The notes: generated by a model not told the origin, from the letters alone. DNA of 64,000 nucleotides from Nodularia sphaerocarpa UHCC 0038 (GCF_022376295.1 NZ_CP060140.1:3600356-3664355), one strand, 5' to 3'; positions 8,270 to 17,169 are shown, numbered from the stretch's first letter. Made by a program: numbers and translations.

Positions 8270-8920
8270 ATGGCAAAAATTTTCTCTGTCCATCCTGATA
8301 ATCCACAAACCCGCCGTATAGAGGAAATAAAGTCAGCGCTCTCTAGTGGCGCAGTTATGCTCTACCCTACAGACACAGTTTATGCTATTGGTTGTGATTT
8401 AAATGCCAAATCGGCAGTAGAACGAGTGCGGCAAATTAAACAGTTAGCCAATGATAAACCACTGACATTTTTGTGTCCCTCGCTATCAAATGTGGCAACT
8501 TATGCCTTTGTCAGTGATACAGCTTATCGGATTATGAAGCGCTTGATACCAGGGACTTACACGTTTTTACTGCCTGCTACCAAGTTAGTGCCGCGACTAG
8601 TACAAAGTCCCAAGCGAAAAACTACGGGGATTCGTGTACCAGATCATCCGGTATGCTTGGCATTGTTAGCAGCGCTGGAAAATCCGATTATTTCCACTTC
8701 GGCACATTTACCACCAGATGATCAAGCAGTAGACCTAGATTTAGAACCTATACTATCACGGGCGGAGCTGTTTGACCGTTGGGATAATTTAGTAGATGTA
8801 ATTATAGACACTGGAGAGGAACCAACTTATGAGGTGTCTACGATTTTGGACTTGACGGGAGAAGAACCAGTGATGACAAGGCAGGGTTTAGGTTGGGAAG
8901 CAGCAGCAGCTTGGGTATAA
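8270..8920 (+). CDS. Sua5/YciO/YrdC family protein (YciO-like)
   Basis: 216 residues with the nucleotide-binding fold of the Sua5/YrdC family, whose characterised members make threonylcarbamoyl-AMP for the t6A modification of tRNA. The N-terminal YPTDTVYAIGCD motif (about residues 34-45), IKQLANDKPLTFLC and the TTGIRVPDHP and ISTSAHLP motifs are all present. The length and the PLTFLCPSLSN wording resemble the YciO branch (about 206 residues in E. coli), whose exact role is less certain than that of TsaC. It is divergent from larC, with 165 bases between the starts. Confidence 0.88.
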   Translation: MAKIFSVHPDNPQTRRIEEIKSALSSGAVMLYPTDTVYAIGCDLNAKSAVERVRQIKQLANDKPLTFLCPSLSNVATYAFVSDTAYRIMKRLIPGTYTFLLPATKLVPRLVQSPKRKTTGIRVPDHPVCLALLAALENPIISTSAHLPPDDQAVDLDLEPILSRAELFDRWDNLVDVIIDTGEEPTYEVSTILDLTGEEPVMTRQGLGWEAAAAWV

Positions 8921-9290
8921 GAAACAAACTTCACAGGCAGATCCTTAATTTTCGTTCGGTGAAATTTCTGAAAAAGGCTTTAGTTTTGAGATCGTCATAC
9001 TTAACAATATCTGGCCGTGGTAAAACAGGATGGCGATCAATGTCGATATCACAAGTCTTTTAACCACTTTTAAGGCGTGGCTGATATCTATGTGCCATAC
9101 TCCATGTAGTTGCTTGTAGAAAAAGCGACACACTACTTTCCTTGTAACTTTTTAATTTGCTTACAGTCTTATATATGAGCAGTGCTTGCAGTGGGTTTTG
9201 AGAATGTCTAATAATTCTCCAGCCAAGGCTGTCCTTATTTGCTGTATCTGCGTTGTAGTTACGGTGCAATACCACACTCAAAGAAAAGTT

Positions 9291-10511
9291 ATGAAAGCCA
9301 ACCTTGCAAATCTACCAACTTCTAAAACCGCTTTTTTCTGCCATGTTTCGCCGTCAGAACCACTGGCGGATGATCACAATAGCTTGAGACAATTGCTATA
9401 TCAAGAAATGCAAGCTCAAGTTAAGGCGGCATCTGAGTGTGTACAAGCGGTATCACAGCGCATAGCTACAGAAGTGAAACGAATATGTGATAAAAGCTCC
9501 CGCATCCAACAATCTGGTGAAATCGAGTCATGGCAAGTTAGTTTAGCTAGGCATCGTCTGCAAAAGTGCCTGCATTACTACCAACTGGGTTCTAGACGGG
9601 GAAGAGTGGAATTACATAGTACTTTAGGTGCTATGGTTTACCGCCATGTGACAATTTCTGGTTCGGAGTTGGGGTTTAATGCTCGTTACAGTCTGATTGA
9701 AGATTTTCTGCAAGCGTTTTACATCGAAGCCATTAAAGCTTTCCGGCGGGAAAATGAAATGCCATTGGATTATCAGCCCCGGACTCAGTTAGAATTGGCA
9801 GAATACATTGCCTTTACAGAGCAATATGCCAAACGCCGGATTAATCTACCTGGTGGTAATAATCAGCAATTGATTATTCTCCGCGCCCAAGGTTTTGCGC
9901 GTCGTCAGCCCCAGGAAACGACTGTAGATATTGAAATGGCGGTGGAATCTGCTAAGAGTGAAGAAGCAGAATCTTACCAGCGTAGTTCGGCGGTGCAGCA
10001 AATCAGATCACAAATGATTGCCCAAACTCAGTTCGATCCATCGGATGAGTCGGAGCGCGATCGCGTGATTGCGGAATTGGTAAAATATTTGGAAGCTCAA
10101 GGCCAATCTGACTGTGTGGATTACCTGACGCTGAAGTTACAAGACCTCTCAGCTCCAGAAATTGACCAAATTCTTGGTTTAACTAGCCGTCAGCGCGATT
10201 ATCTGCAACAGCGTTTTAAATACCATGTCGAAAAATTCGCCAAAAATCACCATTGGCAATTAGTTCATCAATGGTTAGGTGCGGGTTTAGAGCAAAAGTT
10301 GGGTTTAACTTCTCAACAATGGGACAGTTTTATAAGTGTATTATCTCTTGAGCAGCAGGAAATTTTGCAGTTGAAAGTTAGCCGACACAGTGATCAGGCG
10401 ATCGCTAAAACTATAAAATGCACACCCAAGCAGTTGCAAAAGCGCTGGACTCAAATGCTAGAAATAGCATGGGATATCCGTAATGGTGAAAATGATATTC
10501 AAGCCAGTTAA
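9291..10511 (+). CDS. HetZ-family heterocyst differentiation protein
   Basis: The protein matches what I know of HetZ, a regulator needed early in heterocyst differentiation: a block reading SSRIQQSGEIESW, then LARHRLQKCLHYYQLGSRRGRVELHSTL, and a C-terminal region with GLTSRQRDYLQQRFKYHVEKFA and a helix-turn-helix-like DQAIAKTIKCTPKQLQKRW. I start it at the ATG 9291 (MKANLANLP, 406 residues, AAAGAAAAG upstream), close to the 401 residues of Anabaena HetZ; the frame stays open back to 9186, adding an unlikely Cys/Val-rich stretch. In Anabaena hetZ is followed by patU5 and patU3; these are absent here, so this may be the HetZ paralogue. Either way it points to a heterocyst-forming strain. Confidence 0.85.
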   Translation: MKANLANLPTSKTAFFCHVSPSEPLADDHNSLRQLLYQEMQAQVKAASECVQAVSQRIATEVKRICDKSSRIQQSGEIESWQVSLARHRLQKCLHYYQLGSRRGRVELHSTLGAMVYRHVTISGSELGFNARYSLIEDFLQAFYIEAIKAFRRENEMPLDYQPRTQLELAEYIAFTEQYAKRRINLPGGNNQQLIILRAQGFARRQPQETTVDIEMAVESAKSEEAESYQRSSAVQQIRSQMIAQTQFDPSDESERDRVIAELVKYLEAQGQSDCVDYLTLKLQDLSAPEIDQILGLTSRQRDYLQQRFKYHVEKFAKNHHWQLVHQWLGAGLEQKLGLTSQQWDSFISVLSLEQQEILQLKVSRHSDQAIAKTIKCTPKQLQKRWTQMLEIAWDIRNGENDIQAS

Positions 10512-10812
10512 AGCTAAATTTACCCAAGCTCAACTCCTGTAATTACAGATACCAATTCCCTCTACTATTTTTCCTGATTTGGGATAACTTAGAGGCGAAC
10601 ATCGGCAAATTAACAGGAGTTTATCTTATTCGTAATTTCTCCAAAGTTGTAAAACCGTGATTTCTCTAGTACAAAAATACCATTATTTGAGATTGTTGTT
10701 GATTAATCTAAACTGACATCACCAAAATTAAAAATTTATATAATTTAGTATTTACTCTTGCTTCCTGGGAATCCTAAAATCAGGAAACCTTGTGAAATGA
10801 ATCAGGATAAAT
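10512..10812. other. AT-rich intergenic region
   Basis: About 300 bases between the HetZ-family gene and the nuclease gene. No frame, tRNA or strong hairpin seen. The CTTGCTTCCTGGGAATCC segment near 10758 has no recognised role. Probably contains the promoter of the downstream gene. Confidence 0.4.
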
Positions 10813-11295
10813 ATGAGTCAAGGCGGAAGAGCAGTTACATCTGGTAATGTCTTAGAAAACTCTGTAGAAGGTGCTTTACAGGGACATAGATATGTTCAAG
10901 TTGGCTGTGATTTACCCAGAAAACAGCGCCTGGGATGCCTTTTAAGCTCCCATGACATACCCAAAAGATATGCAAAACAGGTTTTTATTGGAAAAGGAAT
11001 TTATGGTAGCGATATATATGTAGACTTTTATATTATTGGTGCTGCGCCTATTTCTTCGGGACTAATTATTGAATGTAAATGGCAGCAAAGTAGTGGTTCA
11101 GTGGATGAAAAACTACCCTATCTGAATTTGAATATTCAAAATTGCTATCCCACCCAAGCCCTTGTATTAATCGATGGTGGAGGAATGAAAACACAAGCTA
11201 TCTCATGGTTAGAAACACAAGTTGTCTCTAACCAAAACTTATTAGCAGTTTACGACTTGAGGACATTTATCATCTGGGCTAATAATCACCTTTAA
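10813..11295 (+). CDS. PD-(D/E)XK nuclease-like protein
   Basis: 160 residues. The core reads KGIYGSDIYVDFYI (Asp about 73-77) followed by GLIIECKWQQSSGSVDEKLPYL (Glu-x-Lys about 94-96), which is the D...ExK active-site pattern of the PD-(D/E)XK nuclease fold; the KWQ..GSVDEK extension is typical of small restriction-type endonucleases of this fold. The C-terminus has a second alpha/beta unit (ALVLIDGGGMK). It is convergent with, and 55 bases from, the Dam-type methylase at 11351-12178, so the pair is a candidate type II restriction-modification system. Specificity cannot be read from the sequence. It could also be a solitary nuclease of an unrelated role. Confidence 0.65.
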   Translation: MSQGGRAVTSGNVLENSVEGALQGHRYVQVGCDLPRKQRLGCLLSSHDIPKRYAKQVFIGKGIYGSDIYVDFYIIGAAPISSGLIIECKWQQSSGSVDEKLPYLNLNIQNCYPTQALVLIDGGGMKTQAISWLETQVVSNQNLLAVYDLRTFIIWANNHL

Positions 11296-11350
11296 TAGTT
11301 ACCAGTAAACAAACCTATTGATAACTGATAACTGTTAACTGTTAACTGAT

Positions 11351-12178
11351 TTAATAGGAAGTAACTAATACTTCAGTAATTTTGCCTCGTTTTTTGGCAT
11401 TAGAATTAATTGATCTGGCTGCTGATATTGTGTGAATATTAAAGTTGCTATAAAGTTCACGAATAAAAGTACAATCTGAATTAGATAGCATAACTTTTAC
11501 TCCACGTTCGGCTAATGTTGCAAAGATATCCCTAAGTTGAAATTGTTGATTTTCCGCAAAACAATAGCTGCTATAAGCTGTAAAATAGCTAGTATTACTT
11601 AGGGGATGATAAGGTGGATCTAAAAATACAAAATCATCACTACTAGTCGCATATTTTAACACATCTGTAAAATCAGCTTGTTTAATTTCCGATTTTGAAA
11701 GTGCTAATGAAGCGGATCGTAGGATATTTTCAGGACAAATATTAGGATTTTTATATCTACCTACCGGCACATTGAATTTACCTTGAGAATTAACTCGATA
11801 AAGTCCATTAAAACAAGTTTTATTCAAATAAATGAACCGAGCGGCTTTTTCTAAATCACTACCTCCAAGATAGGCTCTCACATCATAGTAATAGTCTTTG
11901 TTATGCCGATTTTGATGTTCTTCCAGCAGTCCAATTAATTCCTCAACATGATCTCTAACACAGCGATAAGTCGTAATTAGTTCGGCATTAATATCAGTTA
12001 ATATGGCGGCTGGGGGATGGAGATGGAAAAAAATAGCTCCACCGCCTAAAAATGGCTCATAGTAAGTTTTATATTGCTTGGGAAAATAGGGAATATATTG
12101 TGAGATTAACCGACTTTTCCCCCCAGCCCACTTTAAAAAGGGACGCGGGCAAGTTTCTTTGGGGATTTGACTTACCAT
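11351..12178 (-). CDS. Dam-family DNA adenine-N6 methyltransferase
   Basis: 275-residue alpha-class (D12) N6-adenine methyltransferase. The N-terminal PFLKWAGGKSRL (SAM binding, motif X), YYEPFLGGGAIFFHL (motif I), NKTCFNGLYRVNSQGKFNVP and the catalytic FLDPPY (motif IV) are all present and match the Dam/DpnM type, whose usual site is GATC. GATC lies within the GCGATCGC octamers abundant in this genome. It is transcribed toward the nuclease-like gene at 10813. It may be an orphan GATC methylase (common in cyanobacteria) or the partner of that nuclease. Confidence 0.9.
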   Translation of the reverse strand: MVSQIPKETCPRPFLKWAGGKSRLISQYIPYFPKQYKTYYEPFLGGGAIFFHLHPPAAILTDINAELITTYRCVRDHVEELIGLLEEHQNRHNKDYYYDVRAYLGGSDLEKAARFIYLNKTCFNGLYRVNSQGKFNVPVGRYKNPNICPENILRSASLALSKSEIKQADFTDVLKYATSSDDFVFLDPPYHPLSNTSYFTAYSSYCFAENQQFQLRDIFATLAERGVKVMLSNSDCTFIRELYSNFNIHTISAARSINSNAKKRGKITEVLVTSY

Positions 12179-12284
12179 TTATTTACAGTTGAAATAAAAC
12201 TCAGCTACTAAATATAACAAATATGGCTGCCGAAGCATATTAGACATTTTCGATAAATAATTTGGAGAGGTTGTGTGCAGAATA

Positions 12285-12310
12285 TAGAGACTTGTCATGG
12301 AAAGTCTCTA
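12285..12310. repeat. Palindromic repeat, diverged copy
   Basis: TAGAGACTTGTCATGGAAAGTCTCTA is related to the 30-bp palindrome found at 30271-30300 and 42113-42142 (arms TGTAGAGACGTTCCA). As there, the palindrome is followed by CAAGGGTTGTGG, similar to the CAGGGGTTTTG next to other copies. Located between the methylase gene and the DUF751 gene. Confidence 0.7.
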
Positions 12311-12447
12311 CAAGGGTTGTGGAAAAAGCATATTTTAAGGCGGTCGATCTCAATTTTATCTGACATTAGTAATTTTTTGGCTGCATAGATTACAATTGTA
12401 TAGAATCAAAGCAAATGTAATTGTATAACAAGGCAGTCTATATTCAA

Positions 12448-12654
12448 ATGTTTGACGGATTTTGGGATAACGTCTTTCGCTACCCCCGGTACTTCATTAC
12501 AATCCTCTTAGGGGTGTTTGTAAACTTTCTTGAGCCATTAATGCCACTGCTGAAACGCCCTGTGACTATGATTGCTCTGTTGGGTTTGTTTGTGGGTATC
12601 CTAGTTTTTGTGAGTCTCACCGTCCGGGCAATGCTGGGCTTTAGTGCAGTCTAA
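12448..12654 (+). CDS. DUF751 (Ycf33-like) membrane protein
   Basis: 68-residue protein beginning MFDGFWDNVFRYPRYF, typical of the DUF751/Ycf33 family of cyanobacteria and plastids. Two hydrophobic helices (about 14-32 and 41-64) suggest a small thylakoid or plasma membrane protein; no function is established. An upstream TTG at 12421 would add nine residues but the family usually begins at the ATG used here. rbfA follows 120 bases downstream, a conserved cyanobacterial pairing. Confidence 0.85.
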   Translation: MFDGFWDNVFRYPRYFITILLGVFVNFLEPLMPLLKRPVTMIALLGLFVGILVFVSLTVRAMLGFSAV

Positions 12655-12776
12655 GCTAAAATTGTCCTGGTGTTGACTTCTAGGCAGCAGCTATGGGCGT
12701 TGAATGCGTCAAGCTCTGTTTTTTCACATTTTTATATAATTTATGTCGTACAACCTCTGTAATGAGGCAAAAATTT

Positions 12777-13184
12777 ATGGCTACTAATCGCCGCATTTCC
12801 CGCGTTGCTGAGTTGATTAAACGGGAAGTTAGCCAAATGCTACTCCACGGGATTAAGGATGATCGTGTGGGTACTGGAATGGTTAGTGTTACCTATGTAG
12901 ATGTTTCTGGTGATCTCCAACACGCTAAAGTCTACGTCAGTATTTATGGTACGGAAGAAGCTAAGTCAGAAACAATGGCGGGCTTAAAGTCAGCCACGGG
13001 TTTTGTTCGTAGCGAACTTGGTTCACGAGTGAGGCTGCGTCGCACCCCAGAAGTGATTTTTATCGAAGATGATTCCATAGAAGAGGGCAATAAGGTGCTG
13101 TCACTCTTAAATAAACTTGAGGGTGAGCGATCGCCTGACAGTTTCACAGTGGCTGAGAATAGTACCGATGAATTTTCTGAATAA
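12777..13184 (+). CDS. rbfA: Ribosome-binding factor A
   Basis: RbfA binds the 30S subunit and is needed for late 16S rRNA maturation and cold growth. The protein from ATG 12777 is 135 residues with the family start (MATNRRISRVAELIKREVSQML), the KH-fold sequence YVDVSGDLQHAKVYVSIYG and the C-terminal RLRRTPEVIFIEDDS. GAGG at 12764-12767 gives a well-spaced ribosome-binding site, which is why I do not use the longer frame opening at 12693. It pairs with the DUF751 gene and is followed by a terminator-like hairpin at 13246. Confidence 0.95.
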   Translation: MATNRRISRVAELIKREVSQMLLHGIKDDRVGTGMVSVTYVDVSGDLQHAKVYVSIYGTEEAKSETMAGLKSATGFVRSELGSRVRLRRTPEVIFIEDDSIEEGNKVLSLLNKLEGERSPDSFTVAENSTDEFSE

Positions 13185-13245
13185 GTAACTCGCTAACAAT
13201 GTCACTTTAGAACAATTAACCCCTAGTGAATTCGCTAAGGAGTTT

Positions 13246-13273
13246 ACAGACGGGATCTTATCACGTCTGTTTT
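13246..13273 (+). terminator. Terminator-like hairpin after rbfA
   Basis: ACAGACG (13246-13252) pairs with CGTCTGT (13264-13270); TTTTAATC follows. It lies about 60 bases after the rbfA stop codon and fits an intrinsic terminator. Confidence 0.65.
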
Positions 13274-14234
13274 AATCTAACTATAACGAATTGTAAAGAG
13301 TTGCTCGTGGCAAATAGGTAGCAGGACATTTCTTTTGAACGGAAAAGGAACGAAAGAAACACCCCTGCTCAAAGCCGCTAATAACCAGCAGCGCCCAGTC
13401 GCGCCGCATCTGGTAGCAAAGCGTTGTGATTCGTAAGTTAGGAGTTGACGACAAAATCAAATATTTCATGGCTGGATAAAGTTATGACTCGCACCAATGG
13501 TGATGTCAGCAAAAATCTATCATTCTCTGGCTGATTATTTACGTAACCTTTGGTTGCAAATAAGCAAGGTAATGATTGCTGTGATCATTTGACGCTAATT
13601 ATGTCTGAAATTGGTACTGCCTTGTTGCAAATAGTGTTAAGCTTAGTACAAAGGCAAAGAATCATATTTTATCCCAAGTGTTTACCGATGCCCAGCAGTT
13701 ATCCTCGGTGCTACAGTTTACCAGAAACATTGTCTGCTTTTATCAGCAAATCTTCACATATCTCACATCATGAAGTTTTTCTGGTATAATGTCACCTCAT
13801 TTTTGGCAATGGTTGATCGCGATTTTCCTCCTGAAAATTAGCCATAACCAAATCCCAAAATATCTCAGCTAGGCTTCTATGTGATTATTGTGTACATCAG
13901 TAATCCACTATGTGATATAATTCCGCCGAGTCAATTATGCTTAAAATGCACAGCAGTAAGACCTTGAGATATATTGAAAATAAATCAAATTCTTTTGCGG
14001 GCAAGTTAAGTTAATTACGCTAGGATCACAAACCCCCGTACATTTTTCATGATAGTCAGGATTTGTTGACATTCTTAACATTTCTTTAGATAATTTGAAG
14101 GTGTATAGCGTCAAAATAAAATCAGTTCCGTATAGCAAACTACAAAACCCTAGCCACAAGTGTAATCGTTGTCATGTTTGTTCCCAGCATTTAATGGGAA
14201 GACTATCTACTTGTAAACTTTGTGAGTAAAAACC
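13274..14234. other. Nearly 1 kb without a convincing gene
   Basis: Several frames of 60-80 codons exist on both strands, but none has a recognisable family, a good ribosome-binding site and sensible composition together. The stretch is AT-rich with no clear repeat array. It may hold decayed genes, a small RNA or long regulatory DNA; I cannot choose from sequence alone. Confidence 0.4.
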
Positions 14235-14480
14235 ATGAGTGTGAATACGGTGCCTTCTATCAATTACTACTCTTACTACTCTTTGGATGTCATCCAAGAT
14301 GAAGCACGCCATCTGGTGGAAAGGGGAATGGTAAGTCGGCAACAGCCAATATATACTCTTTGCCAATACATCCCAGCGAGAGAGTGGGTCTGTGTGGAGT
14401 GTGAGTTAGAAAAATGTGACTTTTTATTACGCGATCGCATTGGCGATCTGATTGGTCGGGAACAATGGGAGAACGACTAA
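14235..14480 (+). CDS. DUF4327 family small protein
   Basis: 81 residues. The sequence (SLDVIQDEARHLVERGMV, then QPIYTLCQYIPAREWVCVECEL and LLRDRIGDLIGREQWEND) fits the small cyanobacterial DUF4327 family. It is acidic, without membrane segment, and has three Cys residues in the middle (LCQY, VCVECELEKCD) that could bind metal, which is only a guess. The region after it, up to 14735, is AT-rich with no gene on the plus strand, and a strong hairpin at 14735 could end its transcript. Confidence 0.75.
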   Translation: MSVNTVPSINYYSYYSLDVIQDEARHLVERGMVSRQQPIYTLCQYIPAREWVCVECELEKCDFLLRDRIGDLIGREQWEND

Positions 14481-14734
14481 TCAGGATGTGATTGAGATTT
14501 TGGATTGGGAGTTTATTTTGGATGTCTATAATTTGACAGCAAGCAAATAAATGGTTGCTTTGAGGGCTAATCTCTAGTTTTGATATATATTTCCCCATCC
14601 AGAATCTTAGTTTTTCGCTTAACGCAGAAGCATGAGAATCTGAATTTATAGAATTTTTCAAGTTACGAAGGCGTTGAGTCCAGTTTTGACTACATTCGCC
14701 GTGATAACTTGAGTAACTGAATATAGAGTCACTG

Positions 14735-14776
14735 ATCGGGGTAGCTTAACATATTAAGCTGCCCCGATAATTTTTT
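14735..14776 (+). terminator. Strong intrinsic terminator
   Basis: A 15-bp stem with one G-T wobble: ATCGGGGTAGCTTAA (14735-14749) and TTAAGCTGCCCCGAT (14754-14768), loop CATA, then AATTTTTT. It has the form of a plus-strand terminator and sits between the DUF4327 gene and a convergent minus-strand gene, whose stop codon overlaps the T-run. Confidence 0.85.
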
Positions 14777-15129
14777 CAACCTACTTGCTCTAAATACTGG
14801 TTAATATCTTCAATAATTCGCGTCAGTTCCGCTTCTGTAGTTAAGCGAATATTGATATCGCGAACAGTCAGCAAGACTTTAGCCGCAAAGGGAGTAGGCC
14901 AAATATTGGGATTACAAAAAACTTCTAAAAATACATCACCAGTGTAGCGATACTCCACGGGAGGCTGAGGAGTAATTTTACCGCCGCCTGGGGTGGGTTT
15001 AGCGGCGACAGCTTTCAAGCGTGCCATTAATTGGTCTGTTGCTGCCTTTAATTCCTGTGCCGCCTGGGCTGAAAAATTGAAGGAGACAGAACCTTCAACC
15101 AGATTCAGTGTGAGAGGAGTTGAAGACAT
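14776..15129 (-). CDS. Conserved hypothetical protein
   Basis: 117 residues, soluble, no signal peptide or membrane segment. The N-terminus (TLNLVEGSVSFNFSAQAAQELKAATDQLMARL) is beta-strand then helix; a Pro/Gly/Lys linker (about 46-56) leads to a second part (EYRYTGDVFLEVFCNPNIWPTPFAAKVLLTVRDINIRLTTEAELTRIIEDINQYL) with clear alternating hydrophobicity. Composition and codon use are those of a real gene and the frame is well defined. I recognise it only as a cyanobacterial hypothetical. A strong hairpin lies immediately at its 3' end. Confidence 0.7.
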   Translation of the reverse strand: MSSTPLTLNLVEGSVSFNFSAQAAQELKAATDQLMARLKAVAAKPTPGGGKITPQPPVEYRYTGDVFLEVFCNPNIWPTPFAAKVLLTVRDINIRLTTEAELTRIIEDINQYLEQVG

Positions 15130-15241
15130 GAGTTATTTATAAAAAGTAATTGATAATTACCTATTTTACCGGAATAGGTACTGTTTGACGCGGAGTTTTT
15201 TCCAGGTATGCAGCAAATTTTGATATGGTGGGCTAAAAAAT

Positions 15242-15460
15242 TTTATCCCGAAAATTACTGCTATGAATGATAATAATCTGCTGTTAGTCAACACTAAAAA
15301 TTTGGCGTTGCTGATTTGAAGTATGAACATGATTTGTGATGATGTCAAAACCCCTGTAGAGACGTGACATGGAACGTCTCTACATTTAAATTGATATTTG
15401 GTTTGGGCAACGCCAAAAAGTTTATCCCGAAAATTACCACTATTAATGATAATAATCTGC
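15242..15460. mobile_element. Nested repeat element with terminal inverted repeats and 40-bp direct flanks
   Basis: Two 40-base direct repeats (15242-15281 and 15421-15460, both starting TTTATCCCGAAAATTAC, about nine tenths identical) flank a segment of about 118 bp (15301-15418) whose ends are inverted: TTTGGCGTTGC on the left, GCAACGCCAAA on the right. In its middle (15356-15383) is an imperfect copy of the dispersed palindrome GTAGAGACGT...ACGTCTCTAC. The whole looks like a MITE-like unit. Parts of the same unit are found at 30271-30330 and, inverted, at 42105-42195. No protein is encoded. Confidence 0.7.
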
Positions 15461-15803
15461 ATATTTTCTCAAGACTAATCAAGCCGCGCAACGCCCCGAC
15501 GAAACAATTTTAGGTGGGTTACGCTGTCGCTTTAGCGCAGCCATGCCCCTTGGGCTATACCCACCAATAATGTTGGGTTTCCTAACGTCAACCCAACCTA
15601 CAATTTTTGCATCATTTTAAGCTTGTCACGCCACTACACATAGGAGATTTTGGGATTTTTTAGTGATAGGTAATGTCACTAAATTAATTAAAAATTAGAG
15701 GCTATAGAGAAAGATATTCCTTACTGCGTAAGACTTTGACACACTTAATATGTGTTTTAAGTTTTACATTAGTAGTCATAGAAATCAATGTTAAATATAC
15801 TCT
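15461..15803. other. Intergenic repeats upstream of the CDF transporter gene
   Basis: Contains a GGTGGGTTACGCTGTCGC...TATACCCACC repeat (15513-15567) and a GTTGGGTTTCC...CAACCCAACC palindrome half (15573-15600) shared with 6659 and 54276. The final 200 bases before 15804 are AT-rich and presumably contain the promoter. Confidence 0.5.
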
Positions 15804-16691
15804 ATGATTTACGATAACCGCCGGGAAGTACGCAAGGTTTTAATTATCACTCTATTGCTGAATCTGCTGGTGATTGGATTGAAAGGATTTTTGGGTTATA
15901 TGACAGGTTCTTTAAGCTTGTTAGCTGATGCTTTGCATAGTGTGACTGATGGTGCAAATAATATTTTAGGATTAATCGCTAGTAAATATTCTGCACCCCA
16001 ACCAGATATGGAACATCCTTATGGACACCAGAAATTTGAAGGTGTGGGGGCTTTAGGTATTGCGGCTTTTTTAGCCATAGCCTGTTGGCAAATTCTCCAA
16101 GGTGCTGTGGAAAGGATTATTCAGGGTAGTGAACCTGTGAATATATCTCCTGTGGAGTTGTGGTTATTGCTAATTGTGCTGGGTATCAATATTTTTGTGG
16201 CTTTTTACGAACGTGGTGTAGGTAAGCGCGTCGGTAGCCCAATTTTGATTGCTGATGCTGCACATACTATGAGCGATGTTTGGGTAACTATGACTGTAAT
16301 TGGGGGTTTGATTGGGGTTTGGCTAGGTTATCAATGGCTGGATGTGGTGTTAGCTTTTCCTGTGGCTTTGTTAGTGTTTTGGACGGGTTTCTCAGTCCTA
16401 AAAACCAATTTACCTTGGCTGGTAGATCAAATGGCGATCGCCCCAGAAAAAATTCATGGAATTGTGACTGCTGTTCCGGGAGTGATTAATTGTCATAACA
16501 TTGCCTCACGGGGTGTTCTCGGTCGCCAAGTGTTCATTGAAATGCACTTAATCGTCGATGCACCAGATGTAGTAACCGCCCACCGCATTACCGAAGCCGT
16601 AGAAAGGCGACTAGAAGAACATTTCAGTCCCGTGAGGATTTTAATTCATATCGAGCCACCAACATACCAATCTGAGCAAATTAGCTTTTAA
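15804..16691 (+). CDS. Cation diffusion facilitator (CDF) metal exporter
   Basis: 295-residue CDF family antiporter that exports Zn, Fe, Mn or similar divalent ions against protons. Six membrane helices can be traced. The metal site residues are visible: LLADALHSVTDG in helix 2 (D..H..D type with His and Asp) and ADAAHTMSD in helix 5, plus the family HPYGHQKFE loop. The C-terminal cytosolic domain (PGVINCHNIASRGVLGRQVFIEMHLIVD) is the regulatory dimerisation domain. His/Asp in helix 2 favours Zn or related metals, but the substrate is not certain. Its end overlaps the convergent response regulator gene by 11 bases. Confidence 0.92.
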   Translation: MIYDNRREVRKVLIITLLLNLLVIGLKGFLGYMTGSLSLLADALHSVTDGANNILGLIASKYSAPQPDMEHPYGHQKFEGVGALGIAAFLAIACWQILQGAVERIIQGSEPVNISPVELWLLLIVLGINIFVAFYERGVGKRVGSPILIADAAHTMSDVWVTMTVIGGLIGVWLGYQWLDVVLAFPVALLVFWTGFSVLKTNLPWLVDQMAIAPEKIHGIVTAVPGVINCHNIASRGVLGRQVFIEMHLIVDAPDVVTAHRITEAVERRLEEHFSPVRILIHIEPPTYQSEQISF

Positions 16692-17169
16692 AAGGCTGAT
16701 TGCTATTCACAAAATTTGCCAAATTTGCGATTGTAATCACTAATTCTTCGGGATCAACGGGTTTAGCTAGATGAATTTGAAACCCAGCCTCCAAAGCCCG
16801 GATACGATTCTCTGAATCAGCATAAGCTGTTAAAGCCACTGCTGGTACTTGTCCACCTCTATCTTTTGTTAACGCCCGGATTTTGCGAATTAAACTGTAG
16901 CCATCTTCATCAGGCATAGCAATATCACAGATACAGATGTCAGGCTGCAACTGGGGTAAAATTTCCAGTGCGGCGGCGGCTGATTCAACTGTTGTCACAT
17001 TGGCACCATCTGCCGCCAAAACTGTCGTAATATAAAACCGACTATCATCATCATCATCCACAACAAGAATCCTGAAGCCAGCAAGAAGCAGAGGAGCTTG
17101 GATAATTTCTCTCATTAGGTTGGGAAAGTAAGAATTATTTGTAACTGATTCTTTGTCTTTGTCTGACAC
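16681..17169 (-). CDS. Single-domain response regulator
   Basis: 162 residues: a 32-residue N-terminal extension and one receiver domain. The acid pocket is the run VVDDDDDSR (about 36-44), the phosphoacceptor is Asp82 in ICDIAMPDEDG, and the conserved Lys lies in HLAKPVDPEEL. No output domain, so it acts CheY-like or in a phosphorelay. It is divergent from the phytochrome operon starting at 17597 and may receive phosphate from a kinase there; that link is inference. Convergent 11-base overlap with the CDF transporter gene. Confidence 0.9.
   Translation of the reverse strand: MSDKDKESVTNNSYFPNLMREIIQAPLLLAGFRILVVDDDDDSRFYITTVLAADGANVTTVESAAAALEILPQLQPDICICDIAMPDEDGYSLIRKIRALTKDRGGQVPAVALTAYADSENRIRALEAGFQIHLAKPVDPEELVITIANLANFVNSNQPFKS

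Noticed and set aside
8945..9133. Minus-strand frames after the YciO-like gene, one reading DIDRHPVLPRPDIVKYDDL
   Set aside because: The protein-like frame is preceded at once by a stop and has no start; the other frames look random. Could be a tiny gene remnant, but support is too thin.
13281..14159. Several 60-80 codon frames between rbfA and the DUF4327 gene
   Set aside because: No ribosome-binding sites, no recognisable motifs, unusual composition; kept only as a gene-free stretch.
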